Assembly: GCF_900088825.1 (NCBI RefSeq)
Contig: NZ_LT592170.1
Span: 1,426,523-1,490,522, forward strand
Length of the DNA: 64,000 nucleotides
Direction of reading: 5' to 3'
From: Thiomonas delicata
GTDB lineage: Bacteria; Pseudomonadota; Gammaproteobacteria; Burkholderiales; Burkholderiaceae_C
In this document: piece by piece, positions 1 to 8,601 of the stretch
Numbering within the stretch: the first letter of the stretch is position 1
Layout: each line of letters opens with the position of its first letter
Position numbers and translations under genes: made by a program
Notes under the pieces: model-generated
What the model saw: only the letters and a program-made list of their open reading frames with translations
Databases searched by the model: none
Told to the model about the DNA's origin: nothing

Positions 1-1068
1 CGGGATAAGGTGCTTCTCCACGTCGCCGAAAGCGTAGACGCTGCGAATTTTCTGGAGAAGCACGTAGAACTCTTCGGGGGCGATACTGGACAACCGGATG
101 ACCGGGCCGCTGAGGTCCACCAGGCCGTTGGTGGCAAAGCTGTTCTGGGCCAATCGACTCTGCAAAGCGGGGTAGCTGAACAGCCCGCGACGTGTGTCGA
201 GCATGAACTCGGGTGTTCCGCCCAGCACGAAGCCGAGGCCCACAGCTGTGCCTTGTAGCGAGTCGTTCAAGATGCGCAGCACCTGCTCGTAATTCGCGTT
301 GCGAGCTTGCACGTTCGCCAGTTTGTACAGATTGACCATCTCGTCGAGCCCGACCAGCAAGCCGGAAAAGCCTGCGAGCCGAACAAACCGGGCCATGAGC
401 TTGAGCTGGTCGTATACAGAAGCGTCGTCAACGTAGCTACGTACTCCAAGGGCTTCGCGGGCATCGGTCTTAGTGCTGAACTCGCCACGCAACCAGCGCA
501 CCGCATCCGATTTGAGCTGCTCATTGCCCTCGTCATGGCCTCTGCAGTAGGCTGCGATGACGTCCGCGAAGTCGTAGCCGTTGACCAGCTCAGTCAGTTG
601 GTCAAGCTTCTGGCGCAGTACAGGTTCCGTGGGCTGCCCGGACGTTTTGGCCTCGGCCTTCGCGGTGGAGATGAATTTCTCCACGATGCTACTAAGTGCT
701 CCGCCGTCGGGCTTGGTGCGCGTAGACAAGTTGCGCATCAACTCGGCATATAGCGACCGAACTTGACCACCGCCCGCATGCAACCTGCGGTCCGGGTTCA
801 GGTCGGCCGTTGCAACGACGAGTTTTTTCTCCATGGCAACCGAGCGAACCAGGTTCAAGAAAAACGTCTTTCCTGCGCCGTATTCGCCGATGACAAGGCG
901 GAATGCGGAGCCCCCATCGGCCACGCGCTCAATGTCCGCAACGAGGGTTTCAATCTCTCGCGCACGACCTACCTGAATAAGACGCTGCCCCACGCTGGGC
1001 ACCACTCCGGCACGCAGCGATTGGAGGACGGCGTCTCGGTCCTTGGGGCGAATGATGGCGGTATTCAT
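1..1068 (-). CDS. sngB: SngB-like ATPase (Shango system), partial
   Basis: The minus strand is open from the ATG at 1068 to the left edge (356 codons, no stop). Visible in the translation are a Walker A motif GEYGAGKT at residues 61-68 and a Walker B LLVGLDE at about 237-243. This is the layout of the DUF2791 / BrxD-like P-loop ATPases. The ATG overlaps the stop of the TerB-domain gene by four bases (ATGA), so the two are almost certainly co-translated. A TerB-domain protein followed by such an ATPase is the order of the anti-phage system Shango (sngA-sngB-sngC); the third gene, a helicase, would lie beyond the window. BREX brxD is a related alternative, but no BREX gene is seen. Confidence 0.8.
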   Translation of the reverse strand, partial: MNTAIIRPKDRDAVLQSLRAGVVPSVGQRLIQVGRAREIETLVADIERVADGGSAFRLVIGEYGAGKTFFLNLVRSVAMEKKLVVATADLNPDRRLHAGGGQVRSLYAELMRNLSTRTKPDGGALSSIVEKFISTAKAEAKTSGQPTEPVLRQKLDQLTELVNGYDFADVIAAYCRGHDEGNEQLKSDAVRWLRGEFSTKTDAREALGVRSYVDDASVYDQLKLMARFVRLAGFSGLLVGLDEMVNLYKLANVQARNANYEQVLRILNDSLQGTAVGLGFVLGGTPEFMLDTRRGLFSYPALQSRLAQNSFATNGLVDLSGPVIRLSSIAPEEFYVLLQKIRSVYAFGDVEKHLIP

Positions 1069-3590
1069 GCTCGTATTTTTTCGAGGATTTCCGGGTTCAC
1101 GATGACCGGGTCATCCCCTTCGGAGAACGGGATATCGTGAGCGTCAAATGCTGCGTCGTTGATGTGCTCAAGCGCGCCATCAAGCATGAGGTCGAGGTCG
1201 CCAGCGATGTCCAGAAGGTCTTCGCGACTCCACTCGCGTTGACTCACCAGCATGCGTGCGAAGGAGGAGTGCGCCTCATCCAGTCCAAGTAGCGTCGTGG
1301 ATGTCGGCGCAGCGTCCGTGTCTTCCGGCTGCTCCCCCACCGGAGTCGTTGAGGCAGCGGCGGGTCCCTGTGCTTGCTCACTCTCCACAAAGATGTCTGC
1401 CAAGAGCGCCGACACACGCTCCGTGTCCCTCTGGAGGGCGGCGATGCGCTCCGGGTCAAGCCGGAGTCCCGCATCATCTTTGGCAGGAGCAGGCGTGATT
1501 GTGAGGCGCTTGCCCGCTGCGGCTCCATGCACATCGGAGAACACCTTTTGGGGGTCGACACCCAGGGTCTTGTAAACCTTTTCCAAGGTCTTCAACTCCG
1601 CCGGGGAGACTTCGCCATCCGGCCGTACCAGAGTCGCCATGAACGCCGCAATGGCCTCCTTGGCTGGAAGTTCAACGGCTTCGAACTTTTTCTTAAGTGC
1701 CGTCAGCGATGTAGGTGCTTGATGCAGCAGTCGTAGCAGAGCCAGCAATCGCGATGCCTGCCCAGGTGTTAGGTGTTGCCAGGAGCGGACTGCCTCGCGC
1801 AAGAATCCCGCCTTGGCGTTGCTTGTCTCGTTGTCCGAGCCCACCACGGTCGAGGCCAGTTGGAGGGTGAGAACTGCCACATGGAAGGAGCTGCCTCCGC
1901 GTATCGCTCCCGACTCAGCAGGCAGTTTGAATACAACCACAGGGTCTTCTGGCTTTGGGAGTTTGGCTTCCCCCAATACGTCAGGCTCAAAGCCGATACC
2001 GGAGGCCTCTAGAACGCGCGCCAGAGCAAGGGTCTTCTCCTTCGTGAAGATGGTTTTTGCATTCAAAGCGGCCAGCAAGGCACCGAAGGTCATCTCGGCA
2101 ACGCCGTCGACCATGCGTGACTGAAGGTTCTGGATGACTTCTCGTACCGCCAAGGGCCAGAGCGGTTCCGGAAGTTGCAGCACTGCCTCTAGGGACTCCT
2201 TGAACGCGGGGTCCCTCCCAACTAATCGGCTGTACGACTCCAGTGGTTTGGTTGCCGCGTCAACGACCGCTTGAAGCTTCTTGGTCGGCCCCGTGAGTAC
2301 GGTGATGTCTGGGATATTGCCGAAAGTGAGTTTCGGCTCGTGAACCTCAGAGCTACCGCGGAAGCCCGAAGAAGCTGGGTGGTAGCTGAATTTCAGCTTG
2401 GTCCGATTGTGCGGTAATTGGATGCCACGACCACACTGTGTCTCGTACTCTTGGTGGAACATTTTTTCGAATTCGTCTGCGCATCTCTGCGCTGGCGTGC
2501 GAAGGTAGACAGTCGGCGCCATCCGCGCCCAAGCGAGCGCGATATGGACTGGAACGGGCACGCCGTCGACCGCGGTCTGACCGAGCGCGAGTCGAAGGTA
2601 AAGCGGAAGCTCGTAGGCCTCGGCCAATGCGGGAACGGGCTTTTCGTACAGACGGGGCGGGTACTCAGCCAGCTCTACCCATTCCAGGAGCTGGTGCGCG
2701 TGATGCCGAAACGAACCAGACGCAGCTCCATAGGCGCTCAGCAGTCCGCGCAGTTCGGCCGCTATGGCAGGTAGCTCGAACCGGGCCCGCTCGTCTACAG
2801 GCGCGTCGAGGAGAACCCGCCGCTCCAGCCCGTAGAAGAAGAGGAAGACGAACCCTACGTCAGCGGCTGGGTCTCGACGTCCGCTAGCCAGCCAGGTGAG
2901 GTACGCGCGCCGAGCGTCGGGCGACACCTCGGCATAGCTTGGCCAATAGGTCGTCTGCCTTTCGGCATAGTTGCCGACTTTGGCAACCGGCTTAGATGGG
3001 TCGATGAGACACGGGTCATTGCGGCCATACGGCGTCGGCAGCGACGTGCCGACGTAGACCATGCCGTCCGGCAGGACCATCCCAGCGACGGCGACCGACT
3101 CACCCGGAGGTGTCCAGCGGGCCTGGCCAAAGCCCTTAGGAGGAGAGGGCACCCGAAAGGTTGGTGTTGCTTGTGGTTTTACTATCGGGCCGGAGATGGG
3201 GACGGGCACGTCGGGCGTTGAAGTCTTGGCGGCTATGGGCGTTTGAACCTGTTGAAGTGTCGGCTCGATTCGATGTGCCGAAAGTTGCTCCATGTGAGCC
3301 GTTCTAGGCGCTGCAAGATGTTCCGCGAGCACATCCTTTCCGACAGGGGCCTGGGTCATCGGCGACGGAACTGTGGATTGCCACACGTCGCGCTGGGCCG
3401 GCCGGGGCACGGACACCGGTGAGGGAGATTTCTTGTATTTTGTGGCGAGTAGGTACAGAAGGAAGCCGACTGCCGCGACCACGCCGATGCCAATCCAGAC
3501 CTCCTTGGGAATGGACGTCAGAAGTACGAGCGCGCCAAAAAACAGAACCGCCGCCGCGCCGCCTGAGCTCGATTTTCTTCTTCTTGCCAC
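1065..3590 (-). CDS. sngA: SngA-like TerB-N/TerB/TerB-C protein (Shango system)
   Basis: An 841-residue protein starting at GTG, preceded by the purine-rich AGGGGAAGGG. The N-terminus is basic (ARRRK), then two hydrophobic stretches at about 11-26 and 31-49 suggest membrane anchoring. A proline-rich linker runs to about 155. A TerB N-terminal domain begins near RWTPPGES (158) and contains the characteristic RQTTYWPSYAEVSP and FVFLFFYGLERR segments. A TerB-like helical domain follows at about 620-690 (DGEVSPAE) and a TerB-C-like acidic tail at the end. Despite the tellurite name, this architecture beside a DUF2791 ATPase matches SngA of Shango. Its stop overlaps the sngB start. A weak promoter candidate (TTGACC-17-TTACGT, minus strand) lies about 120 bp upstream. 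Confidence 0.85.
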   Translation of the reverse strand: MARRRKSSSGGAAAVLFFGALVLLTSIPKEVWIGIGVVAAVGFLLYLLATKYKKSPSPVSVPRPAQRDVWQSTVPSPMTQAPVGKDVLAEHLAAPRTAHMEQLSAHRIEPTLQQVQTPIAAKTSTPDVPVPISGPIVKPQATPTFRVPSPPKGFGQARWTPPGESVAVAGMVLPDGMVYVGTSLPTPYGRNDPCLIDPSKPVAKVGNYAERQTTYWPSYAEVSPDARRAYLTWLASGRRDPAADVGFVFLFFYGLERRVLLDAPVDERARFELPAIAAELRGLLSAYGAASGSFRHHAHQLLEWVELAEYPPRLYEKPVPALAEAYELPLYLRLALGQTAVDGVPVPVHIALAWARMAPTVYLRTPAQRCADEFEKMFHQEYETQCGRGIQLPHNRTKLKFSYHPASSGFRGSSEVHEPKLTFGNIPDITVLTGPTKKLQAVVDAATKPLESYSRLVGRDPAFKESLEAVLQLPEPLWPLAVREVIQNLQSRMVDGVAEMTFGALLAALNAKTIFTKEKTLALARVLEASGIGFEPDVLGEAKLPKPEDPVVVFKLPAESGAIRGGSSFHVAVLTLQLASTVVGSDNETSNAKAGFLREAVRSWQHLTPGQASRLLALLRLLHQAPTSLTALKKKFEAVELPAKEAIAAFMATLVRPDGEVSPAELKTLEKVYKTLGVDPQKVFSDVHGAAAGKRLTITPAPAKDDAGLRLDPERIAALQRDTERVSALLADIFVESEQAQGPAAASTTPVGEQPEDTDAAPTSTTLLGLDEAHSSFARMLVSQREWSREDLLDIAGDLDLMLDGALEHINDAAFDAHDIPFSEGDDPVIVNPEILEKIRA

Positions 3591-5004
3591 CAGCCCTTCC
3601 CCTCAAGCACGTCCGCACCTACCGGGCACTATGAGGGAGAATAGCGCGTGTGTGCTTAGGTAGTTCCCGAGCCTTCCTCTTCACTACGCGGGCAAACGTA
3701 ACAAGAATTTGCGCCCAGGGTCAAATAGCCAGTTGCGATTGCGCGTTCACGTGAATCGGCGAAGAGCTTTGGCTTAAGCAGCGGTGTGGTCCGGAGGGGC
3801 ACAGTGCTCAAGGAGCCGGTCGACCCGAAGCCGCGGCTCCCTGAAGCGTCCTGGCGCTCTACCACTTGAGAAACCATCTAGAAGCTTCTGTCACGCATGC
3901 TGGACGGCAGTGCTGAGATGTCCTTCCGTGCAGTAGCAGCTTGGAACGTTTTCCGTTATAAAAGGTATCTAGGTCGGCAGACCAATCATGCTCACGCTAA
4001 CCCCATGCCATTCACCAACCGGCTGCTGGCGGATGCTTCGGACGTCGTTGCTGCTTGGCACGAGCGCAGCACCCCGCCCACGCCCTCAGAGGCCGCTACT
4101 TAGCACTCTCCGCGCATCGCCGGGATGCCAGCGGTGACACCGATGCAAGCAACATGCGTGCACGGTCCGTGGCATCACTGTGATGCCCTCGCAGGGCAAC
4201 CGGCGGCACCCTCACCATCGACTAGCGCGCCATCACAAACCCCCACCCCGACGGCGCCATAGGCCATCACCTTGCCGAGCCCTCCGGCGGACGGTGCTGC
4301 GTCCAGCAGCGTGCATTGCACGGAGAGTTGCTGAGAGTAAGGGTCACGCTACTCCCAGTCGATACGCGAACGAGGAGTCAGCTGCCGCGACCGGGCACGG
4401 CAAGGCGGTGCGAACCGCCGCCGTCCCAGCGCAGCCCCCTCCGATGGACTGAGCGGGCGCCGCCAGGCGCGCGGCTGCAAGCAGCTCGGGCCCCGGGCTT
4501 TCAATGACCGAACCCAGGGTGGCGCGCTCACCCAAGGGGTGGGAGCACGATTTTCCACGTGGAAAGTCACCTTCCCCGGGGGCACCTTCGATGGCACGGC
4601 TGCTTGAAAGACCGGGCCAGCTGCGAGGAGACGGCTGCTGGAAGAACAGTTGGTGCCGACGTCGATGGACATAGGGCCTCGATAGACGGTTAGGGACGGC
4701 GGCGGTTCGCACCGGCGAAGCCGGGCGGGGAGCACAGCGGCCTTGTCGGACGTCGCGACGAAAACATGAACGACGCGCGCCCTAGCGCGCGAGGCAGTCT
4801 GCGGGGATGACACCCATTGCCCCCTGCCCGCAGGCGGCCGTGCGTGAACCCTCGCCCAACCAACATCAGCCCGACGGCGGCGTGGTGGGCTGGCTATTAG
4901 GCCCTGATGGCGCGGTCATCTCTACACGAGACATGCCGCTGCTGCCGTGACGAGACAAGCGCTGGACAGCGGCCCCGAAAACGACACACACGGAGCCCCC
5001 AGCC
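3591..5004. other. 1.4-kb stretch without a convincing gene
   Basis: All six frames hold only short ORFs of under 160 codons with no recognisable product, poor start contexts and heavy mutual overlap. The stretch presumably includes the sngA promoter at its left end. It contains an isolated 14-bp palindrome at 4552-4565. It may be decayed gene sequence or a non-coding RNA locus; I see nothing firm. Confidence 0.4.
4552..4565. promoter_or_regulatory. 14-bp perfect palindrome TTTCCACGTGGAAA
   Basis: The sequence is perfectly self-complementary with ACGT at its centre, the form of a dimeric regulator operator. It resembles the chromosomal parS core (TTTCACGTGAAA) but carries an extra C/G on each side of the core, so it is not a standard parS. 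No gene starts directly after it. The role is unknown. Confidence 0.35.
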
Positions 5005-6279
5005 ATGCAAGCACGAACGAAGACACGCCCAAACGCAACACGCGATGCCGGGCCAGTCGCCACAGGTTCACCCTCGCCCGCAACAGGTGGCGCCACCTCC
5101 GGCATCACCGTGAGCACGCGAAACGGCGTAACGGCTGTAACGCGTAACGGCGTAACCAACGAGGCCAAACTCGGCGACACGCCGGTTACAGCGTTACACG
5201 GTTACGACGACCAACGCCCGCTCGCACCCTCTCGCGGTCTGACCACCAGGGCATCGAGCCTCCATCTGCGTGACGCCATTTTCGAACGGTCCCTTCGGCT
5301 CGCAAACAGATTTAGGGTCATCCGCACCATCGACGTCGCCGCCGCTTGCTTTCCCGAGCGCCCATTCAAAGCTTCCCTGACAGCAGCCCAACGGGCGGTC
5401 CGCGGCATGGTCAAGCGTGGCCTTCTGCGTCGTTACAGGACCGACCGATTCCAGACGGTCTACGGACTCACGCAGCCCGGCGTAGATTGGCTCGGCGACC
5501 ATGGCCACGACGCCGCATCTTCAGTGCGAAGGGTCAGCGATATGACCAATCCCGAACACCGATTGTGGGCCCAATTTCTTGTGGTTTGCAGCTGGGCGCG
5601 AGGCCTCCGTGCGGTCACAGAATCCGAGCTCCTGCATGACCTCAATGCCAATGCCAAAGCTGGCACGCGCAATGGGAGCAGCAAGGCCGTCCAAGGTTAC
5701 ATCACCGTGAGCGTCCATCGCCGCGGCGCCTCTGTCCGCAAGCACCTGCGCCCAGATGCCGTCGCGTTCGATGTGGAGGGGCGAGGCGTCACCTGGTTCG
5801 AGGTTGACCGCAGCAAGCGTGGCTCAGACCGCGCGGCCGACTTGGCTGCTCTGGTCGGAGCAATTGGCAACAAAACGGCCGACGGTCGCGTTCTCCGCCG
5901 CGTTGTCGTCATGTGCAAAACCGAGCGCATTGAGCGGGATGCCCTGCGCATCGTCGAGCAGCTCGCGGCTGCTTGCAATCAGCTCGTGCTGACCGAAGGG
6001 CGTAGGCACATCCGGCGGCAGAGTGATGGCGTCTATGAAGTGATGGCGGCAATCCCGGTCAAGCGTCAGGACGGTCGAACCGCGCTGATAGACGAGCAAG
6101 TTGGGCATGTCATCGTGCAGATGCTGCCAATCTGGCTGCCGAAGGTGCGGATTGACGCGAGCAATCGATGGAGCACCGATGGTTGGTTCAGCGACAACTG
6201 CCTCCCGTACAGGCGGCCAGGAAACCTCAGCCTATGGCCGATGCCCGGGTCGCCGCTCGTCACGGTGGACGATGAGTGA
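5005..6279 (+). CDS. Winged-helix plus nuclease-like protein (replication-relaxation-like)
   Basis: Up to 424 residues. After a low-complexity N-terminus, a winged-helix-like segment (about 90-160) contains FPERPFK, QRAVRGMVKRGLLRRY and VYGLTQPGVDWL. A second domain (about 185-330) begins NPEHRLWAQFLV and carries RPDAVAF followed by TWFEVDRSKRGSDRAADLAAL. That D...ExD spacing resembles a PD-(D/E)XK-type core, as in replication-relaxation (Replic_Relax) proteins of mobile elements. Family assignment is inferred from this architecture only. The start is uncertain: ATG at 5005 would put the GTAAC repeat cluster (5128-5205) inside the coding sequence, and GTG at 5110 is an in-frame alternative. 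It lies directly upstream of an SSB-like gene and the element's helicase. Confidence 0.6.
   Translation: MQARTKTRPNATRDAGPVATGSPSPATGGATSGITVSTRNGVTAVTRNGVTNEAKLGDTPVTALHGYDDQRPLAPSRGLTTRASSLHLRDAIFERSLRLANRFRVIRTIDVAAACFPERPFKASLTAAQRAVRGMVKRGLLRRYRTDRFQTVYGLTQPGVDWLGDHGHDAASSVRRVSDMTNPEHRLWAQFLVVCSWARGLRAVTESELLHDLNANAKAGTRNGSSKAVQGYITVSVHRRGASVRKHLRPDAVAFDVEGRGVTWFEVDRSKRGSDRAADLAALVGAIGNKTADGRVLRRVVVMCKTERIERDALRIVEQLAAACNQLVLTEGRRHIRRQSDGVYEVMAAIPVKRQDGRTALIDEQVGHVIVQMLPIWLPKVRIDASNRWSTDGWFSDNCLPYRRPGNLSLWPMPGSPLVTVDDE
5128..5205. repeat. Iteron-like cluster: four GTAAC then three GTTAC
   Basis: GTAAC begins at 5128, 5137, 5144 and 5152. The inverse GTTAC begins at 5185, 5193 and 5201 with an exact 8-bp period. 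The two groups face each other across about 28 bp. The same motif at the same period recurs at 10229-10257, 19397-19482 and 25222-25234. The arrangement looks like binding sites for a protein encoded by the element or the host. Confidence 0.55.
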
Positions 6280-6335
6280 CCCGTCGCTACACGAAGGGAT
6301 GGCGCCATGCCATCTCCATTCGAATAGGACAAAAC

Positions 6336-6665
6336 ATGCAAGTTTTTGGAAACGTCGCGACCGCGCCGGAGCGAAAGGTCAGCAAATCCACTGGGCGGGG
6401 ACATTTTGAGTTTCGCTTGGCAGAGAGCCAGCGCGGTGTCGATACCGAACCGACCTGGTACACGGTGCGCGTGATGAAGGACCACAACCCCAAGCTCGAC
6501 AAGGGCGCGTTTGTCAAAGTCACTGGAAAGCTGAAAACCGACTTCTACCTTTCACGCGAAGGCAAACCGACCGGCACCCTGTTGATTCTGGCATTCGAGG
6601 CGACCAAGCTGGCCAAACCCGCCGCGCAGGCCACCGAGCCTGCGCGGCAAGAACAAGAAGACTGA
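6336..6665 (+). CDS. SSB-like OB-fold single-stranded DNA-binding protein
   Basis: A 109-residue protein opening with MQVFGNVATAPE, followed by FEFRLAES, a TWYTVRVMKD strand and FVKVTGKLKTDFYLSREGKPTGTLLILA. This alternation is the OB-fold pattern of short SSB-like proteins found on integrative elements. The C-terminus is acidic and polar (ARQEQED), as in SSB tails, but lacks a clear DDIPF peptide. I chose ATG 6336 because AGGAC sits about 5 bases upstream and the fold starts there; a GTG at 6276 that overlaps the previous stop would add 20 unrelated residues. It is likely co-transcribed with the preceding gene. A terminator follows at 6688. It probably protects single-stranded DNA during element replication or transfer. 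Confidence 0.7.
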   Translation: MQVFGNVATAPERKVSKSTGRGHFEFRLAESQRGVDTEPTWYTVRVMKDHNPKLDKGAFVKVTGKLKTDFYLSREGKPTGTLLILAFEATKLAKPAAQATEPARQEQED

Positions 6666-6687
6666 CTGGTCTTCGTTGATTCCAGCG

Positions 6688-6711
6688 CCCCCGACACCGG
6701 GGGCTTTTTTC
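6688..6711 (+). terminator. Rho-independent terminator after the SSB-like gene
   Basis: GCCCCC pairs with GGGGGC (six pairs, 6-nt loop) and is followed by six T. It closes the transcription unit that starts near 5005. Confidence 0.85.
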
Positions 6712-6916
6712 TTGGTTTTATGGAAAAACCTTCCACGGCTGACCCTCCATAGCTCCCATCGCCGGCTTGGCGCGTGTCGAAGACCTGCCGATGACTGCAG
6801 GTGGATAAATGCACTGCCTAGACGTGCCAGCTGATGCCAAAAACAGGCGTCAGTCGGCGTGAGAGTCCGCAGTCGGTCGGCGTCTCTGCCCATAAACGAC
6901 CGGCTGGAGTTTCACC

Positions 6917-7132
6917 ATGGAAGCACAAAAATTGCTCGACCTGGACGAGCTCGCGCAGATGCTGCGACGCAGCCCCGAGACCATCAAAAAAGACCTTCGC
7001 CGCAACCCAGACGCCGTGCCGCCGCGATTGATGCTGCCGCATACGCGCCTGCTGCGGTGGCGCGCTGTGGATGTCGATGCCTGGCTTGGGCAATACGTGC
7101 AGCCGGCCATGCCTCGCGGGAGGCTGCAATGA
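6917..7132 (+). CDS. AlpA-like helix-turn-helix regulator/excisionase
   Basis: A 71-residue protein with an N-terminal helix-turn-helix: LLDLDELAQMLRRSPETIKKDLRR, then LPHTRLLRWRAVDVDAWLGQYV. The recognition helix followed by a wing ending in W..xDVDxWL is typical of AlpA/MerR-like proteins (HTH_17 type) of mobile elements, which act as transcriptional activators or excisionases. Its TGA stop overlaps the ATG of the downstream helicase (ATGA), so the two form an operon. Its target is not known; the AlpA proteins of P4-like satellites control the integrase promoter. Confidence 0.75.
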   Translation: MEAQKLLDLDELAQMLRRSPETIKKDLRRNPDAVPPRLMLPHTRLLRWRAVDVDAWLGQYVQPAMPRGRLQ

Positions 7133-8409
7133 CGCGCCGCGCATTCCAGCCCCATCTCTACGCCAGCCACGCCGTCGCGACCGGTGGCATCGCCTCGGAC
7201 TCCAACCTTCTCTATCAGTGGACGGGCACTCACTGGTCCCCTATCGATGAAGAAGCGGCTGAACGCGATGCGTACGCGTGGCTCGTCGCGCAAGACCCTG
7301 CTTGGGCGAGTGCCGAGAACGCCCGTAAGGCAGTTCGTGCTGCGAGTCTTTTTTCCCCACGCCTGCCCAAGCTCACGGATGCGGTCGTCGTGCCGACCCA
7401 GTCCGGCTACGTGCATCTTGACGGAGCAGAGCTCGTTCTAAAGCCCGCCGACCCGAGCCTGGGGCTGACGCATTGTCTCGATTGCCCTTATGCGCCTGAG
7501 GGCGTGATGCCAGCCCACTTCGCAGCCTTTGTCCAAAGGGTATTGCCGGACCCCAGCGTACGGGCACGCGTGCAGGAGTACATCGGCTACACACTTCTTG
7601 CGGATGCGCGTTACCAGCGGGCACAGTTTTGGCTCGGCGAAGGCGCCAATGGCAAGGGGGTTCTCGCAAATGTGGTCCAAGCCCTCCACGGCCACATCGC
7701 GGCAATGGCGCTGGACCAGTTGGCCGGCTTTCATCTGTCGGTCCTCGTTGGTGCAAGCCTGGTCTATGTCGACGAGGTGCCTCGCAAACCGATTGACGAG
7801 CAGCGGCTCAAATCCATGATTGCCGGGGAGCGCATGCCCGTGGACCGCAAGTACCGCGAACCACTCAGCATCCATGTGCGCGGAAAGTGGCTTGTTCTCG
7901 GTAACCACCTCCCGGCCATATCCGACCACAGCAGCGGCTTTTGGCGGCGTTGGGACGTGGTGCCGTTTTCGGTCACGATTCCGGAGCGCGAGCGTGACCC
8001 GCTCCTCGCGCAGACCATCGTCCGCGAAGAACTGTCCGGCGTGCTGCGCTGGGCTCTCGATGGACTGGTGCGGCTACAAACCCGTGGAGGCTTTGACCCT
8101 GTCATGCCGGCGGCAATGCAGGCGATGCTGCAAGAAGCCAAAGCGGACACGAATTCCGTCGTGGCGTGGGTTGAAGACCTCGGCGTGAAACTACAGCTGG
8201 CGTGTGATGTCCCGAAGGAGCGTGTGTTCGAACACTATCGCAACTGGTGCGCGGTCAATGCCATGCACGAGGTGAGCGTCGTCCAATTCTGGAAGCGGGT
8301 GCGCGAGCATTTTCGGGAATTGACCGAGGCGCGCATACGGACGGGGCCTGGCCAGCGGCGGGTCTGCAATGTGAAGCTCTCGGCATCGACGACAGACCTG
8401 GATATCTGA
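7129..8409 (+). CDS. P4-type SF3 replicative helicase (primase C-terminal domain)
   Basis: A 426-residue protein. The C-terminal two thirds are a superfamily 3 helicase: Walker A GEGANGKG (about 167-174), Walker B LVYVDEV (about 207-213), and sensor VLGNHLPAI (about 256), followed by an RRWDVVPFSVTIPE arginine-finger segment. This is the phage/plasmid primase P4-family helicase domain. The N-terminal about 130 residues show no obvious AEP or TOPRIM primase motif, and the protein is far shorter than P4 alpha (777 residues), so priming may come from the host or another protein. It starts at ATG within the stop of the AlpA-like gene. A terminator and a palindrome cluster that may be the origin follow. 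Confidence 0.85.
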   Translation: MTRRAFQPHLYASHAVATGGIASDSNLLYQWTGTHWSPIDEEAAERDAYAWLVAQDPAWASAENARKAVRAASLFSPRLPKLTDAVVVPTQSGYVHLDGAELVLKPADPSLGLTHCLDCPYAPEGVMPAHFAAFVQRVLPDPSVRARVQEYIGYTLLADARYQRAQFWLGEGANGKGVLANVVQALHGHIAAMALDQLAGFHLSVLVGASLVYVDEVPRKPIDEQRLKSMIAGERMPVDRKYREPLSIHVRGKWLVLGNHLPAISDHSSGFWRRWDVVPFSVTIPERERDPLLAQTIVREELSGVLRWALDGLVRLQTRGGFDPVMPAAMQAMLQEAKADTNSVVAWVEDLGVKLQLACDVPKERVFEHYRNWCAVNAMHEVSVVQFWKRVREHFRELTEARIRTGPGQRRVCNVKLSASTTDLDI

Positions 8410-8434
8410 ACTGAAGGGCTGCATCAAGGGCGCG

Positions 8435-8466
8435 GGGCGCGAGTGCATTGGTCTCGCGCCCTTTTG
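8435..8466 (+). terminator. Rho-independent terminator after the SF3 helicase
   Basis: GGGCGCGAG (8435-8443) pairs with CTCGCGCCC (8453-8461) over a 9-nt loop, followed by TTTT. It lies 26 bases past the helicase stop. Confidence 0.8.
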
Positions 8467-8491
8467 CGTTGGCTCTGCCCGAGGAATGGCC

Positions 8492-8601
8492 GTGCCGAGT
8501 GTGCCAGGCGAAAATCCCAAAGACTTTGGGTTGTGTGACTCCTATTTCCTTTTTCCTTATCTTTCGCGAAAGTTTGGATTCTGACCCGTCACACTCGGCA
8601 C
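8492..8601. repeat. Nested palindrome cluster, candidate replication origin
   Basis: Outer arms GTGCCGAGTGTG (8492-8503) and CACACTCGGCAC (8590-8601) are perfect inverse complements. Inside lie CCCAAAG-A-CTTTGGG (8516-8530), GTGTGAC (8533-8539) with its partner GTCACAC (8588-8594), the 12-bp palindrome CTTTCGCGAAAG (8561-8572), and a T-rich pyrimidine tract (about 8541-8562). The cluster is intergenic and immediately downstream of the element's replicative helicase. An origin or regulatory region is an inference. Confidence 0.5.

Noticed and set aside
763-1140. Plus-strand ORFs over 1-1140
   Set aside because: They are antisense shadows of the sngB and sngA coding strands, whose products carry Walker and TerB motifs.
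1065-3590. Tellurite-resistance annotation for the TerB-domain gene
   Set aside because: No terC, terD, terZ or similar genes are present. The ATPase neighbour fits Shango better.
4552-4565. Chromosomal parS site
   Set aside because: The core differs from the consensus at symmetric positions and no parA/parB genes are in the window.
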